From Thermoleophilia bacterium (GTDB lineage: Bacteria; Actinomycetota; Thermoleophilia; Gaiellales; Gaiellaceae), in NCBI GenBank assembly GCA_025928515.1, contig JAICJI010000003.1, positions 16,592-80,591 on the forward strand: 64,000 nucleotides of DNA, read 5' to 3'. The notes beneath the pieces are model-generated. The model was given only the letters and a program-made list of their open reading frames with translations. It did not search any database and was not told the origin of the DNA. Each line of letters begins with the position of its first letter. The first letter of the stretch is position 1. The translations under genes were made by a program, and so were the position numbers. This document shows, piece by piece, positions 1 to 7,546 of the stretch.

Positions 1-683
1 CACGAGACCGAGATGAAGAGCCAGGCCGCCCACGCCTCCTTCGTGCAGTGCGTGTGCTGGGCCAGCCAGCGGCCGGAGCGGCGGCGTGTCACCCAAGGCA
101 AGCGGGCGATCCGTGGCAGGAAGGCGACGACCGCGGCGGCCGCGATCCCCGCGGCGGCGACGACCGCGAATCCGGCGCGCGCGGTCCAGTGGCTCGAGCC
201 GGCGGCGGCAACCGACGCGAGCGGCGTCAGGGCCGCGTTGTCGAGCATCCCGAGGACGATGAGGCTGAGGCCGAGCGTCCCGATCCCCGTCTTCGTCCCG
301 GGGTAGCGCTTCACGATGGCGATGCGAATGGCGTCGTCGACGCGGCCCGGCAGGGCGATCCCGCCGACGCACGCGGCGCCGCCTGCGAAGGCGAGCGCGT
401 CGGCGGTCGGCCGCTCGCTCGCATGAAAGAGCCGCTGCCAGCCCCACGCCTTGAAGGCGTAGGCAGCGAGGAAGAGCAGGGCCGCTGCGGTCACGAGCAC
501 CGGGTCGGCGTGGTGGATCGGCCACCCCTTGCCGACGAAGTGGCGCACGCTCACGAACGCCACCCCGAGCAGAACGAAGCCGAAGCCGCCGTTCAGCGCG
601 AGCTGAATCTTCCGGTTGGAGAGAAGCCGCATCACCGCAGTTACAACTCGGCTATCGGCGTCATGCATGGGAAGCTTTGTCAC
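1..683 (-). CDS. Flippase-like / LPG synthase TM-region family membrane protein, C-terminus beyond the window
   Basis: Translating the minus strand from GTG 683 gives about 227 residues of a polytopic membrane protein with hydrophobic stretches (for example near residues 25-40, 58-72 and 90-105). A central 'GGIALPGRVDDAIR' motif resembles the conserved LPGR signature of the lysylphosphatidylglycerol synthase TM-region / UPF0104 flippase-like family. Members sit in the cytoplasmic membrane and are thought to move lipid-linked substrates, but the substrate here cannot be told. The GTG start overlaps the TGA stop of the preceding small gene (GTGA), indicating translational coupling; an in-frame ATG at 668 is the alternative start. 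The reading frame is open to base 1, so the C-terminus lies outside the window. The family call is moderately sure. Confidence 0.72.
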   Translation of the reverse strand, partial: MTKLPMHDADSRVVTAVMRLLSNRKIQLALNGGFGFVLLGVAFVSVRHFVGKGWPIHHADPVLVTAAALLFLAAYAFKAWGWQRLFHASERPTADALAFAGGAACVGGIALPGRVDDAIRIAIVKRYPGTKTGIGTLGLSLIVLGMLDNAALTPLASVAAAGSSHWTARAGFAVVAAAGIAAAAVVAFLPRIARLPWVTRRRSGRWLAQHTHCTKEAWAAWLFISVS

Positions 684-955
684 CCGATTGGGGCGGCCGC
701 AGCCGCGGAAGCGGAAGGTACTGCCTGCTCGTGAGAACGGTGTAAGGGCAACATCGGGTTCGCGTCGCCGCGTTCTGCCTCGGCGAGCGCCGCCGCCGCC
801 GCCCGCGCCCGGGGATCGCGTTCGCGCTCGGCCCAGTCGGTCGCTTCGCGCACGAGCTCGCGCAGTTCGGCGAGGAGCGGCTTCATCCCGGCGTCCTCGC
901 GTTCCAGCGCCTCGATCCGCTCCAGCCGTGCCAGCACCGCACGCGCCTCTTCCAT
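680..955 (-). CDS. Small helical hypothetical protein
   Basis: This encodes a 91-residue, charged, Ala/Glu/Arg-rich protein that is probably one or two long helices over residues 1-62 ('MEEARAVLARLERIEAL'), followed by a low-complexity Ala-rich tail. No signal peptide or membrane segment is visible. A TACCCT element (962-967) lies 6 bases before the ATG and no Shine-Dalgarno sequence is present, which fits a leaderless message like many genes here. Its stop overlaps the start of the flippase-like gene by 4 bases, so the two are probably co-translated. I do not recognise the family. Its reality rests on promoter position, coupling and amphipathic helix periodicity rather than homology. Confidence 0.6.
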   Translation of the reverse strand: MEEARAVLARLERIEALEREDAGMKPLLAELRELVREATDWAERERDPRARAAAAALAEAERGDANPMLPLHRSHEQAVPSASAAAAAPIG

Positions 956-996
956 GTCCCGAGGGTAGGCGGCAATACGTGACGTGTCTGTGCCGG

Positions 997-2211
997 CTAG
1001 CTGGCGCGTTGCTGAAGGCTCGCGACCGCGCCGCCCGTGACGCCGAGCAGCGCCTCGTCGAGGTCGCGCACGAGCGCGCGACGGTCGCCGTGCAGGAGTA
1101 CTGCGACGAGGAGACGCCGCACCAGCTCGCAGCTCGGCTTTCGCAGTTGCTCGGCGAGGTCTGCGCGCTCCGACGGCGTCGACCCGAGCAGGGCGGCGCC
1201 GCGCATCGCAGCGGCCCAGGCCCCGTCGCCCTCGCCGAGCGCGGCCTCGAGCGCGTGTCGCAGCTGCTCGCCGCGAAACGGCTCCGACTGGAACAGGGAG
1301 AGCTCCCAGCGGTCGAGCGCGTCACCGAGGTACGCGTCGTCGTCGGCCGCGGACAGGCGGACGCGGATGTCGGTCGCGACCGAGGCGCGGAACGGATCGA
1401 GGCGGGTCGGCTCGCCCGGCGGGGCCGTCGCCGCGATCGGCAGCACCGGCCGGATCCCGTACGGCCGCCAGTCGAGCCGCTCGAACAGGACAGGCCCGGC
1501 GCCGACCGGCGCCGAGGTGGCGAGGCGGATGGCGGTGACCGCGTCGGCGAGCTCACCGGGCGCGTCGGGCGCGTCGTTCGTGCCGCTCGGCAGCGAGCGC
1601 TCGAGCTCGAGCACGCAGATCCGGTCGGGCTCGCGGCCGAAGTCGCGAGGGAGCAGACCTGCCGCCTCGGGCCACATCGCAGCGAGCTCTCCGGTTGCCG
1701 CGACCCGCACGCGGATCCCGTCGCCGAGCTCGATCTGCGTCCCGACCGACAGCCCGATGAGCGGCGCCACCGCGCCGTACGCGTGGCCCTCGCCGTAGAG
1801 CGATGCCTCTAGCTCCTCGTAGGCGCGCGCGAAGGCGCTGTCGTCCCAGTCGAAGCCGCCGCAGTTCTCGGCCGTGCGCACGAGCAGCGGCACGAGGACG
1901 CTGCGGTAGACCGCGCGACGCTCGTCGCGCACGTCTCCATCATGCGCGTGAGCGAAGATCCGCGCCGCCGGCTCGCCGAGCAGGTCGGCGACCGCGTCCT
2001 GGACGTCGACGCGCGCGAAAAGCCGTTCGGTCCGCGCCTCGACGAACCCGCGCACGAGCGGGCGGTACTCGTAGAGCGTCGGCCGGCCGTACGAGCCGTG
2101 CTCCTCGAAGGAGAACGGGAGCGGCGTGCCGTCCTCCAGCTCGCGCGTGAAGACGGCGAACGCGCCGAGGCAGAAGCGGCGGAGCGTGTCGTTGAGGTGC
2201 GGCGCGCGCAT
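997..2211 (-). CDS. Hypothetical protein, about 404 residues
   Basis: A soluble protein with normal high-GC codon use and no signal peptide. It has a GGAG Shine-Dalgarno sequence about 6 bases before ATG 2211. The N-terminal half carries an aromatic and charged region ('RPTLYEYRPLVRGFVEAR'). The C-terminal 120 residues look all-helical and begin with a 'DALDRWELSLFQSE' segment, loosely like the helical tails of HEPN/ApeA-type proteins, but I cannot show the HEPN catalytic motif. It sits between the small helical gene and the Nei glycosylase on the same strand, with 32 bases to the latter. I do not recognise a function. Confidence 0.72.
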   Translation of the reverse strand: MRAPHLNDTLRRFCLGAFAVFTRELEDGTPLPFSFEEHGSYGRPTLYEYRPLVRGFVEARTERLFARVDVQDAVADLLGEPAARIFAHAHDGDVRDERRAVYRSVLVPLLVRTAENCGGFDWDDSAFARAYEELEASLYGEGHAYGAVAPLIGLSVGTQIELGDGIRVRVAATGELAAMWPEAAGLLPRDFGREPDRICVLELERSLPSGTNDAPDAPGELADAVTAIRLATSAPVGAGPVLFERLDWRPYGIRPVLPIAATAPPGEPTRLDPFRASVATDIRVRLSAADDDAYLGDALDRWELSLFQSEPFRGEQLRHALEAALGEGDGAWAAAMRGAALLGSTPSERADLAEQLRKPSCELVRRLLVAVLLHGDRRALVRDLDEALLGVTGGAVASLQQRAS

Positions 2212-2243
2212 CCGAGTCTCCTACGACGCCCCCGCGTCGCCTC

Positions 2244-2981
2244 CTACTTTTGGCACTCCGGGCACCAGTACGCGGTGCGCGCGTTGTCGCCCGGCGGCGC
2301 CGAGCGGATGCGACCGCCGCAGCGGGGACACGCTCGGCCGGCACGCCGGTAGACCCGCCTCGGCGGTCGCGGCCCTGTGAGGGCCGACCGCATCAGCCTG
2401 TGCGCAGCCTCGAGCACCGTGTGGAGATCTTCGTCGGCAGCCTCGCCGAGTCGCCCCCACGGTGAGACGCGCGCCTCCCAGAGCGCTTCGGCCCGCCAGA
2501 GGTTGCCGATCCCGGACACGAGCCGCTGGTCGAGGAGGGCATCGCCGATCTCGCGCTCCGGCGACTCACTCCGCAGCCGTGCGGACATCGTCTCGAAATC
2601 GGGCGGGTCGCCGAGGATGTCCGGCCCGAGCCTTGGTGCCCCGCGCGCGCCGACGAGCTCGAGGACGGCGCCGTTCCACAGGACGCCCTCTTGCTCGGCT
2701 CCCCGCAGCACGAGCCACGGCTTCCCGTTGCGCGGCGTGCCGCGCGGCTCCACCCGCCAGCGGCCGTTCATCCGCAGGTGGCTGCGGAGGACAAGGCCTC
2801 CCTCGAAGCGCAGCAGGAGGTTCTTGCCGACCGCCTCCACCGCATCGAGCCGCCGGCCGTCGAGCCGCTCCGCCAGTCCCTTCACCGCCGCGCGCGGATG
2901 AGGCGTCTCGACTTCGACCTGCTCGCCGACGAGAACCTGCAGCCGCTGGGCCGCGCGATGCAGCGAATCCCCTTCGGGCAT
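2244..2981 (-). CDS. nei: Fpg/Nei-family DNA glycosylase (endonuclease VIII-like)
   Basis: A base-excision repair bifunctional glycosylase/AP lyase that removes oxidised bases. The N-terminus reads MPEGDS after processing logic, with Pro2 as the expected Schiff-base nucleophile and Glu3 as the catalytic acid. A 'GKNLLLRF' strand near residue 52 carries the conserved lysine of the family. The C-terminus has a four-cysteine zinc finger ('CPRCG' ... 'CPEC'). At 245 residues it is a little short of typical Nei2 proteins (about 255-270) but complete. The promoter appears leaderless: TAGGCT at 2989-2994 is 7 bases before the ATG and overlaps the -10 of the divergent histidine kinase. The choice between Nei and Fpg is inferred from the N-terminal MPEGDS pattern. 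Confidence 0.9.
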   Translation of the reverse strand: MPEGDSLHRAAQRLQVLVGEQVEVETPHPRAAVKGLAERLDGRRLDAVEAVGKNLLLRFEGGLVLRSHLRMNGRWRVEPRGTPRNGKPWLVLRGAEQEGVLWNGAVLELVGARGAPRLGPDILGDPPDFETMSARLRSESPEREIGDALLDQRLVSGIGNLWRAEALWEARVSPWGRLGEAADEDLHTVLEAAHRLMRSALTGPRPPRRVYRRAGRACPRCGGRIRSAPPGDNARTAYWCPECQK

Positions 2982-2988
2982 GCCGGGA

Positions 2989-2997
2989 AGCCTACGA
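2989..2997. promoter_or_regulatory. Overlapping divergent leaderless -10 elements
   Basis: Read on the minus strand, TAGGCT (2994-2989) lies 7 bases before the nei ATG. Read on the plus strand, TACGAT (2992-2997) lies 7 bases before GTG 3005 of the histidine kinase. The two boxes share three bases, so RNA polymerase binding for one direction should exclude the other. Neither gene has a Shine-Dalgarno sequence. Confidence 0.55.
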
Positions 2998-3004
2998 TTG
3001 AGCC

Positions 3005-4666
3005 GTGATCCGACCCTCTATCGGCGTGCGCTGGTGGCTCGGAATCGCGTTCGCGGTGGTCGCCGCGACGTCGACCGCGATCGTCGTCTCGCAGTTCTCG
3101 GACCGCTCGGAGAACGCCTTCCGCCGTCACGGCCAGAGCATCACCCTCAAGGATGCGCAGCTCGGGGCTGCGCTTCCTCGCACGAAGCTCAAGCGTTTTG
3201 CGGAGCAGGAGAACATCCGGTTCCGGATCCTCCGTACACCCGCCGCCGCGGCGTCGCACCTCGAGCGCGACGCGGTGACCGTGGCACTGGGCGGCGAGTC
3301 GTTCGCCAAGGGAGACAAGGACGGCGGGACGTACGTCGCCGCCGTTCCCTACCACGGCGGCGCCCTCGTCGTGGTCAACCGCGTCCCCGATCTCGCCGAG
3401 GCAATCGACACCGTCAACGGCGAGGCGCTCCGGGCGGGCGTGATCGCCGGCGTGATCGGCGTCATCGTGGGGCTCCTGCTCGCGCAGCTCATCGCGCTCC
3501 GCCTGCGCCGGCTGAGCGCGGCCGCCGAGGCGATCGCACACGGAGACTTCGAGACGCCGCTGCGGTACCGCTTCCGCGACGAGTTCGGGATGCTCGCGCA
3601 CAACTTCGACCGGATGCGACGCCAGCTGCGCCGCTCGTTCCGCCGCGTCGAGGCCGAGCGCGACCGCCTGCGCCTCCTGCTCGAGCGGCTGCACGAGGGC
3701 GTGCTCACGATCGACCAGGATCTCGTCGTCCACTTTGCGAACACCGAGGCGCGCCGGCTGCTCGGCGGCCGTCTCAAGGAAGGCGACGAGCTGCCCGAGC
3801 CATGGCAGGGCTTCGCGCTCCGCGACTTCGCCCAGCGGCTGTTCGACGAGCGGGCGTCCGTCACGCAGGTGCACGTGACGCCGGACACGCAGCACGCCTT
3901 CGGCGTCACCGGCATCCCCTCCCAGCCGGAGACCGACTGGGCGCTGCTCGTCGTCGACGACCTCACCGAGCAGGAGCGGCGGGAGCTGGCCGAGCGCGAA
4001 TTCGTCTCGAACGCCGCGCACGAGCTGCGCACACCGCTGACGACGATCATCGGGGCGATCGAGGTGCTGCAGGCCGGCGCGAAGGAGGATCCCGTCGAGC
4101 GCGACCGCTTCCTCGCCCACATCGAGCGCGAGTCGGGCCGCCTCGCCCGCCTCGCCCGCGCGATGCTGACCCTGGCGCGCGCGCACTCCGGGGAGGAGCA
4201 GCCCCGGATCGAGGCGGTCGAGCTCGGGCCGCTGCTGCGCGAGGTCGCGGCCGGGCTCCGTCCACACGCAGGGGTTGCGGTCGACGTCGAGGTCACCGAC
4301 GGCCTCGCGGTCGACGCGAACCGAGACCTGCTCGAGCAGGCCCTGCGCAACCTCGGGGAGAACGCCGCAAAGCACACGGCCCGCGGCTCGGTCGCCCTCC
4401 GTGCGTACGGCGACGGGCACACGGTCACCCTCGAGGTCGAGGACTCCGGCCCGGGCATCAGCCCCGAGGTGCAGCGCCACGTGTTCGACCGCTTCTACCG
4501 CGGCGAGCGCGACGCACACGGCTTCGGCCTCGGCCTCGCGATCGTGCGCGAGTCGGTGCGGACGCTAGGAGGCCGCATCGAGCTCGACTCCTCCCCGGGC
4601 GAGGGGACGGTCTTCCGGATCTTCCTCACTCCGGCGCGTGTGCGCGAGAGGGTGACCGCGGCGTGA
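3005..4666 (+). CDS. Membrane sensor histidine kinase
   Basis: A 553-residue two-component sensor. An N-terminal membrane segment (about residues 8-28) is followed by an extracytoplasmic loop of about 110 residues, a second membrane segment near 145-165 and a HAMP linker. A PAS-like region at about 220-320 precedes the HisKA dimerisation domain with the phospho-acceptor in 'AAHELRTPL' (His339). The HATPase domain has an intact N-box ('NLGENAAKHT'), a G1 box ('DSGPGIS') and a G2 box ('GFGLGLAIV'). It probably phosphorylates the response regulator whose GTG start overlaps its TGA stop (GTGA). The start GTG lies 7 bases after a TACGAT -10. The signal sensed is unknown; the PhoR/ResE-like architecture is generic. 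Confidence 0.93.
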   Translation: MIRPSIGVRWWLGIAFAVVAATSTAIVVSQFSDRSENAFRRHGQSITLKDAQLGAALPRTKLKRFAEQENIRFRILRTPAAAASHLERDAVTVALGGESFAKGDKDGGTYVAAVPYHGGALVVVNRVPDLAEAIDTVNGEALRAGVIAGVIGVIVGLLLAQLIALRLRRLSAAAEAIAHGDFETPLRYRFRDEFGMLAHNFDRMRRQLRRSFRRVEAERDRLRLLLERLHEGVLTIDQDLVVHFANTEARRLLGGRLKEGDELPEPWQGFALRDFAQRLFDERASVTQVHVTPDTQHAFGVTGIPSQPETDWALLVVDDLTEQERRELAEREFVSNAAHELRTPLTTIIGAIEVLQAGAKEDPVERDRFLAHIERESGRLARLARAMLTLARAHSGEEQPRIEAVELGPLLREVAAGLRPHAGVAVDVEVTDGLAVDANRDLLEQALRNLGENAAKHTARGSVALRAYGDGHTVTLEVEDSGPGISPEVQRHVFDRFYRGERDAHGFGLGLAIVRESVRTLGGRIELDSSPGEGTVFRIFLTPARVRERVTAA

Positions 4667-5352
4667 GCGAGACGATCCTCCTCGTCGACGACGACGCCGG
4701 TGTCCGTGACGTCGTGGCCTTCACGCTCCGGCGGGAGGGGTACGAGGTCGACGAGGAGCGCGACGGGCCGTCGGCGCTCGAGTCCGGCCGCTCGGGTCGC
4801 TATGGGCTCGTCGTCCTCGACGTCATGCTCCCCGGGCTCTCCGGGGTCGAGGTGTGCCGCGCGCTCCGGGCGGAGAGCGACGTTCCGATCCTGATGCTCA
4901 CCGCGCGGGATGCGGAGTCGGACCGCGTGCTCGGGCTCGAGCTCGGCGCGGACGACTACGTGACGAAGCCGTTCTCGAGCGCGGAGCTGCTCAGCCGCGT
5001 GCGCGCGATCCTGCGCCGCCGCGAGCTCGACCGCGCCGGCGGCGGCGCGACCGTCAGGAAGCTCGGGGGCCTCCAGATCGACCTCGGCCGGCACGAGGTG
5101 CTCGTCGACGGCGCACGCGTGCACCTGACGTTGTCGGAGTTCAAGGTCCTCTCCCTCCTCGCCGAGCGGCCGGAGGCGGTGGTCTCGCGGCGCGAGCTCA
5201 TGCAGCACCTCTGGGCGAGCGAGCACGTCGGGGACGAGCACGCCTGCGAGGTGCACATCTCGAACCTGCGCAGGAAGATCGAGCGCGATCCGACGCAGCC
5301 CGAGCGGCTCGTGACCGTGCGGGGATCGGGCTACAAGCTCGTCGCTGCATGA
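4663..5352 (+). CDS. OmpR/PhoB-family response regulator
   Basis: A 229-residue regulator with an N-terminal receiver: acidic pocket 'VDDD', phospho-acceptor Asp53 in 'VVLDVMLPG', and the conserved Lys in 'DDYVTKPF'. It ends in a winged-helix DNA-binding domain ('LTLSEFKVLSLLAE' ... 'VTVRGSGYKL'). The start is the GTG that overlaps the kinase stop by 4 bases. Its own stop overlaps the next gene's ATG (ATGA), so kinase, regulator and nitronate monooxygenase form one coupled transcript. The inclusion of the enzyme gene suggests it may be part of the response, but targets cannot be read from the sequence. Confidence 0.95.
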   Translation: MSETILLVDDDAGVRDVVAFTLRREGYEVDEERDGPSALESGRSGRYGLVVLDVMLPGLSGVEVCRALRAESDVPILMLTARDAESDRVLGLELGADDYVTKPFSSAELLSRVRAILRRRELDRAGGGATVRKLGGLQIDLGRHEVLVDGARVHLTLSEFKVLSLLAERPEAVVSRRELMQHLWASEHVGDEHACEVHISNLRRKIERDPTQPERLVTVRGSGYKLVAA

Positions 5353-6263
5353 GCCTCCTCGACACTCCCCTCCGCGGCCTGCTCGGCATCGAGCTGCCGC
5401 TCGTGCAGGCGCCAATGGCGAACAACGCCCCGCCGGCGCTCGCGGCTGCGGTCTCCGCCGCCGGAGCCCTCGGCTCGATCGCCGGAGCCGCACTCTCCCC
5501 CGAGGAGCTGCGGCTGGCGATCCGGGAGGTGCGAGAGGCGACCGACCGGCCGTTCGCCGTCAACCTGTTCGCACCGCCGTATCTGCGCGACGGCGTGCTC
5601 GAGGTCGTGCTCGAGGAACGCCCGCCGGTGTTCAGCTTCACCTTCGGGATCGTCGATCCGGCGCCACTGCGGGCCGTCGGCATCGTCACCATCGGGACGG
5701 CGACGACGGCCGACGAGGCGCGCGCTCTCGAGGAAACGGGAGTCGACGCCGTCGTCGCGCAGGGAGCCGAAGCGGGCGGTCACCGCGGGTCGTTCCTCGG
5801 CGGCTTCCCACTCGTACCGCTCGTCGAGCTCGTCCCGGCCTGCGTCGAGGCCGTGTTGCTACCGGTCGTCGCCGCCGGCGGCATCGCCGACGGGCGCGAC
5901 ATCGTCGAGCTGCTGAACCTCGGCGCGAGCGGAGTCTCGCTCGGCACCGCGTTCCTCTTCACGCCCGAGGCGGGACGCCCGCGCCGGCATCTGGAGGCGC
6001 TTCGGACGGTCGAGACCGTCGTCACCGACGCGTACACGGGCCGGCCGATGCGGGCTGCCGGGACGCCGGTGCTCCGGGAGCTGATGGCCGGGCCGCCTCC
6101 GCTCCCGTTTCCCGAGCAGCGAGCGGTTGCCGCGCAGAAGGGGCCGTTGTTCATGGGCGGGACGGGAGCGCGCCGGGCGCGTGAGCTGGACGCGGGCGAG
6201 CTCGTGCGGCTCCTTTTCGCCGAGGCGCAGGAGGCCGGCGCAAGCTCGATGCCGCCCGGCTAA
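5349..6263 (+). CDS. Nitronate monooxygenase / 2-nitropropane dioxygenase family
   Basis: A 304-residue FMN-dependent TIM-barrel flavoprotein. The N-terminus 'LGIELPLVQAPMAN' is the phosphate/FMN-binding start of the family. 'VVAQGAEAGGHRG' carries the conserved glycine-rich loop and the His used as catalytic base in nitronate monooxygenases. 'VVAAGGIADGRD' and 'LGASGVSLGTAFL' form the second phosphate-binding half. The usual reaction is FMN-dependent oxidation of nitronates such as propionate 3-nitronate. Some members of the family are instead enoyl reductases (FabK), which cannot be fully excluded, but the GGHRG loop favours nitronate monooxygenase. Translation is coupled to the upstream response regulator by ATGA overlap. 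Confidence 0.88.
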   Translation: MSLLDTPLRGLLGIELPLVQAPMANNAPPALAAAVSAAGALGSIAGAALSPEELRLAIREVREATDRPFAVNLFAPPYLRDGVLEVVLEERPPVFSFTFGIVDPAPLRAVGIVTIGTATTADEARALEETGVDAVVAQGAEAGGHRGSFLGGFPLVPLVELVPACVEAVLLPVVAAGGIADGRDIVELLNLGASGVSLGTAFLFTPEAGRPRRHLEALRTVETVVTDAYTGRPMRAAGTPVLRELMAGPPPLPFPEQRAVAAQKGPLFMGGTGARRARELDAGELVRLLFAEAQEAGASSMPPG

Positions 6264-6332
6264 AATTCTCGCGTTCGCTGTACGACGGTCGCCGGCGTCA
6301 ACGTCGGCGGCTCCGAGGAGAAAAGGGGACTC

Positions 6333-7499
6333 ATGCGTATCAAGGCATCTCAGCTGCGGCTGCCTGCCGTCGCGACCGCGGTCGCTGCTGCCCTACTCGT
6401 GGCAGTGGCGCCGGCGGCAGCGAAGGGGCGCCACCATCACCACAGCAAGCGTCATCACAGCCCGCCCGCGGTCTACGTCTCGCCCACCGGGTCGGCGAGC
6501 GCGTCCGACAAGTCTTGCCGGCACGCGCGGTACAGCTCCATCCAGGACGCGATCGAGGCGGTGCCGCTGCGCGGCACGGTCGTCGTCTGCAAGGGAACGT
6601 ATCCCGGCACGATCAACCTCGACCGGCGCGTGATCCTCGCGGGCAAGCCCGGCGCGACGATCGACGCAACCGGTGACGCTTACGGAATCGGCGTCAGCGC
6701 CTCCCACGCCGCGGTCGTCGGCCTGACGGTCGAGAACGCGAACCTGGACGGCGCGATCGACGACGGAATCGTGACCGTCGGCTTCGACGCGAACGGCGCT
6801 CCTACCGGCGCCGCGAACCACGCGAAGATCATCGGGAACGTCGTGACCGGCAACCTCGGCTCGGGGATCGACCTGAACAGCACGTCGTACTCGGTCGCCT
6901 TCGGGAACAAGGCCAACGGCAACGGCGTCGGGATCAACGTCGCCGACGACCTCGGCATCGCGGCGTCTCACAACTGGATCAGCCACAACGTCGCCAACAA
7001 GAACTTCGGCGGCTGCGGGATCGCGCTCGCCGACCACTCCGGCGCCGGCGTGACCGACAACCTCGTCGATCACAACGTGGCGAACGACAATGGCCTGAGC
7101 ACGCCGACCGCGCCGGACGCTTCGGCCGGCAGCGGCGTCATCCTGGCCAGCCCGGTGCCGAACGGCATCGTGAAGGGGAACCTGATCACTCACAACAAGT
7201 TCTCGGGCAACGGTCACGCCGGCGTCGTCGTCCACGCGCACGCGCCGGGCGCCGACTTCGGCGACAACGTGATCTCGTTCAACCTCATCGGGACGAACAA
7301 CGTCCGCACCGACGAGAACGACCTCAAGACGACGGGGATCTACCTCGGCAGCCTCGCGCCGCAGACGATCACCGTGAAGGGCAATCAGATCCACGACGAC
7401 TACTACGGGATCTTCACCTCCGGCCCCGTGACGCTGACGGGGAAGCACAACCAGTTCCACAACGTCACGACGAAGATCGGCACCTTCCCGACCTTCTGA
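6333..7499 (+). CDS. Secreted right-handed beta-helix protein with histidine-rich N-terminus
   Basis: A 388-residue exported protein. A classical signal peptide (residues 1-30, cleavage near 'APAAA') is followed directly by a His-rich stretch 'GRHHHHSKRHHS'. The rest has the 'YSSIQDAIEAVP' opening and repeated Asn/Gly rungs ('NVVTGN', 'NKANGNGVGI', 'NVANDNG') typical of pectate lyase-like right-handed beta helices (NosD/PbH1 repeats). Such proteins are extracellular polysaccharide-binding or -cleaving proteins, but no catalytic residues can be assigned. A purine-rich Shine-Dalgarno (GAGGAGAAAAGGGG) precedes the ATG. The poly-His segment could bind metal. Expression ends at a strong bidirectional hairpin. 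Confidence 0.85.
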   Translation: MRIKASQLRLPAVATAVAAALLVAVAPAAAKGRHHHHSKRHHSPPAVYVSPTGSASASDKSCRHARYSSIQDAIEAVPLRGTVVVCKGTYPGTINLDRRVILAGKPGATIDATGDAYGIGVSASHAAVVGLTVENANLDGAIDDGIVTVGFDANGAPTGAANHAKIIGNVVTGNLGSGIDLNSTSYSVAFGNKANGNGVGINVADDLGIAASHNWISHNVANKNFGGCGIALADHSGAGVTDNLVDHNVANDNGLSTPTAPDASAGSGVILASPVPNGIVKGNLITHNKFSGNGHAGVVVHAHAPGADFGDNVISFNLIGTNNVRTDENDLKTTGIYLGSLAPQTITVKGNQIHDDYYGIFTSGPVTLTGKHNQFHNVTTKIGTFPTF

Positions 7500-7506
7500 C
7501 CGGAAC

Positions 7507-7538
7507 GGGGGCCGGCGGGCACACGCCTGCCGGCCCCC
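7507..7538. terminator. Bidirectional GC-rich hairpin terminator
   Basis: Arms 7507-7520 and 7525-7538 can pair over 14 base pairs (one G-U) around an ACAC loop. The hairpin sits exactly between the convergent ends of the beta-helix gene and lhr. There is no T-run, as is usual in GC-rich actinobacteria. Confidence 0.7.
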
Positions 7539-7546
7539 ACCGTCGC

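Noticed and set aside
2882..4519. A 545-codon open frame on the minus strand
   Set aside because: It is antisense to the histidine kinase, which has complete HisKA and HATPase motifs; the frame shows no recognisable domain.
2980..4662. Long N-terminal extension of the response regulator frame
   Set aside because: The real regulator begins at GTG 4663 overlapping the kinase stop. The upstream part is the kinase gene read out of frame.
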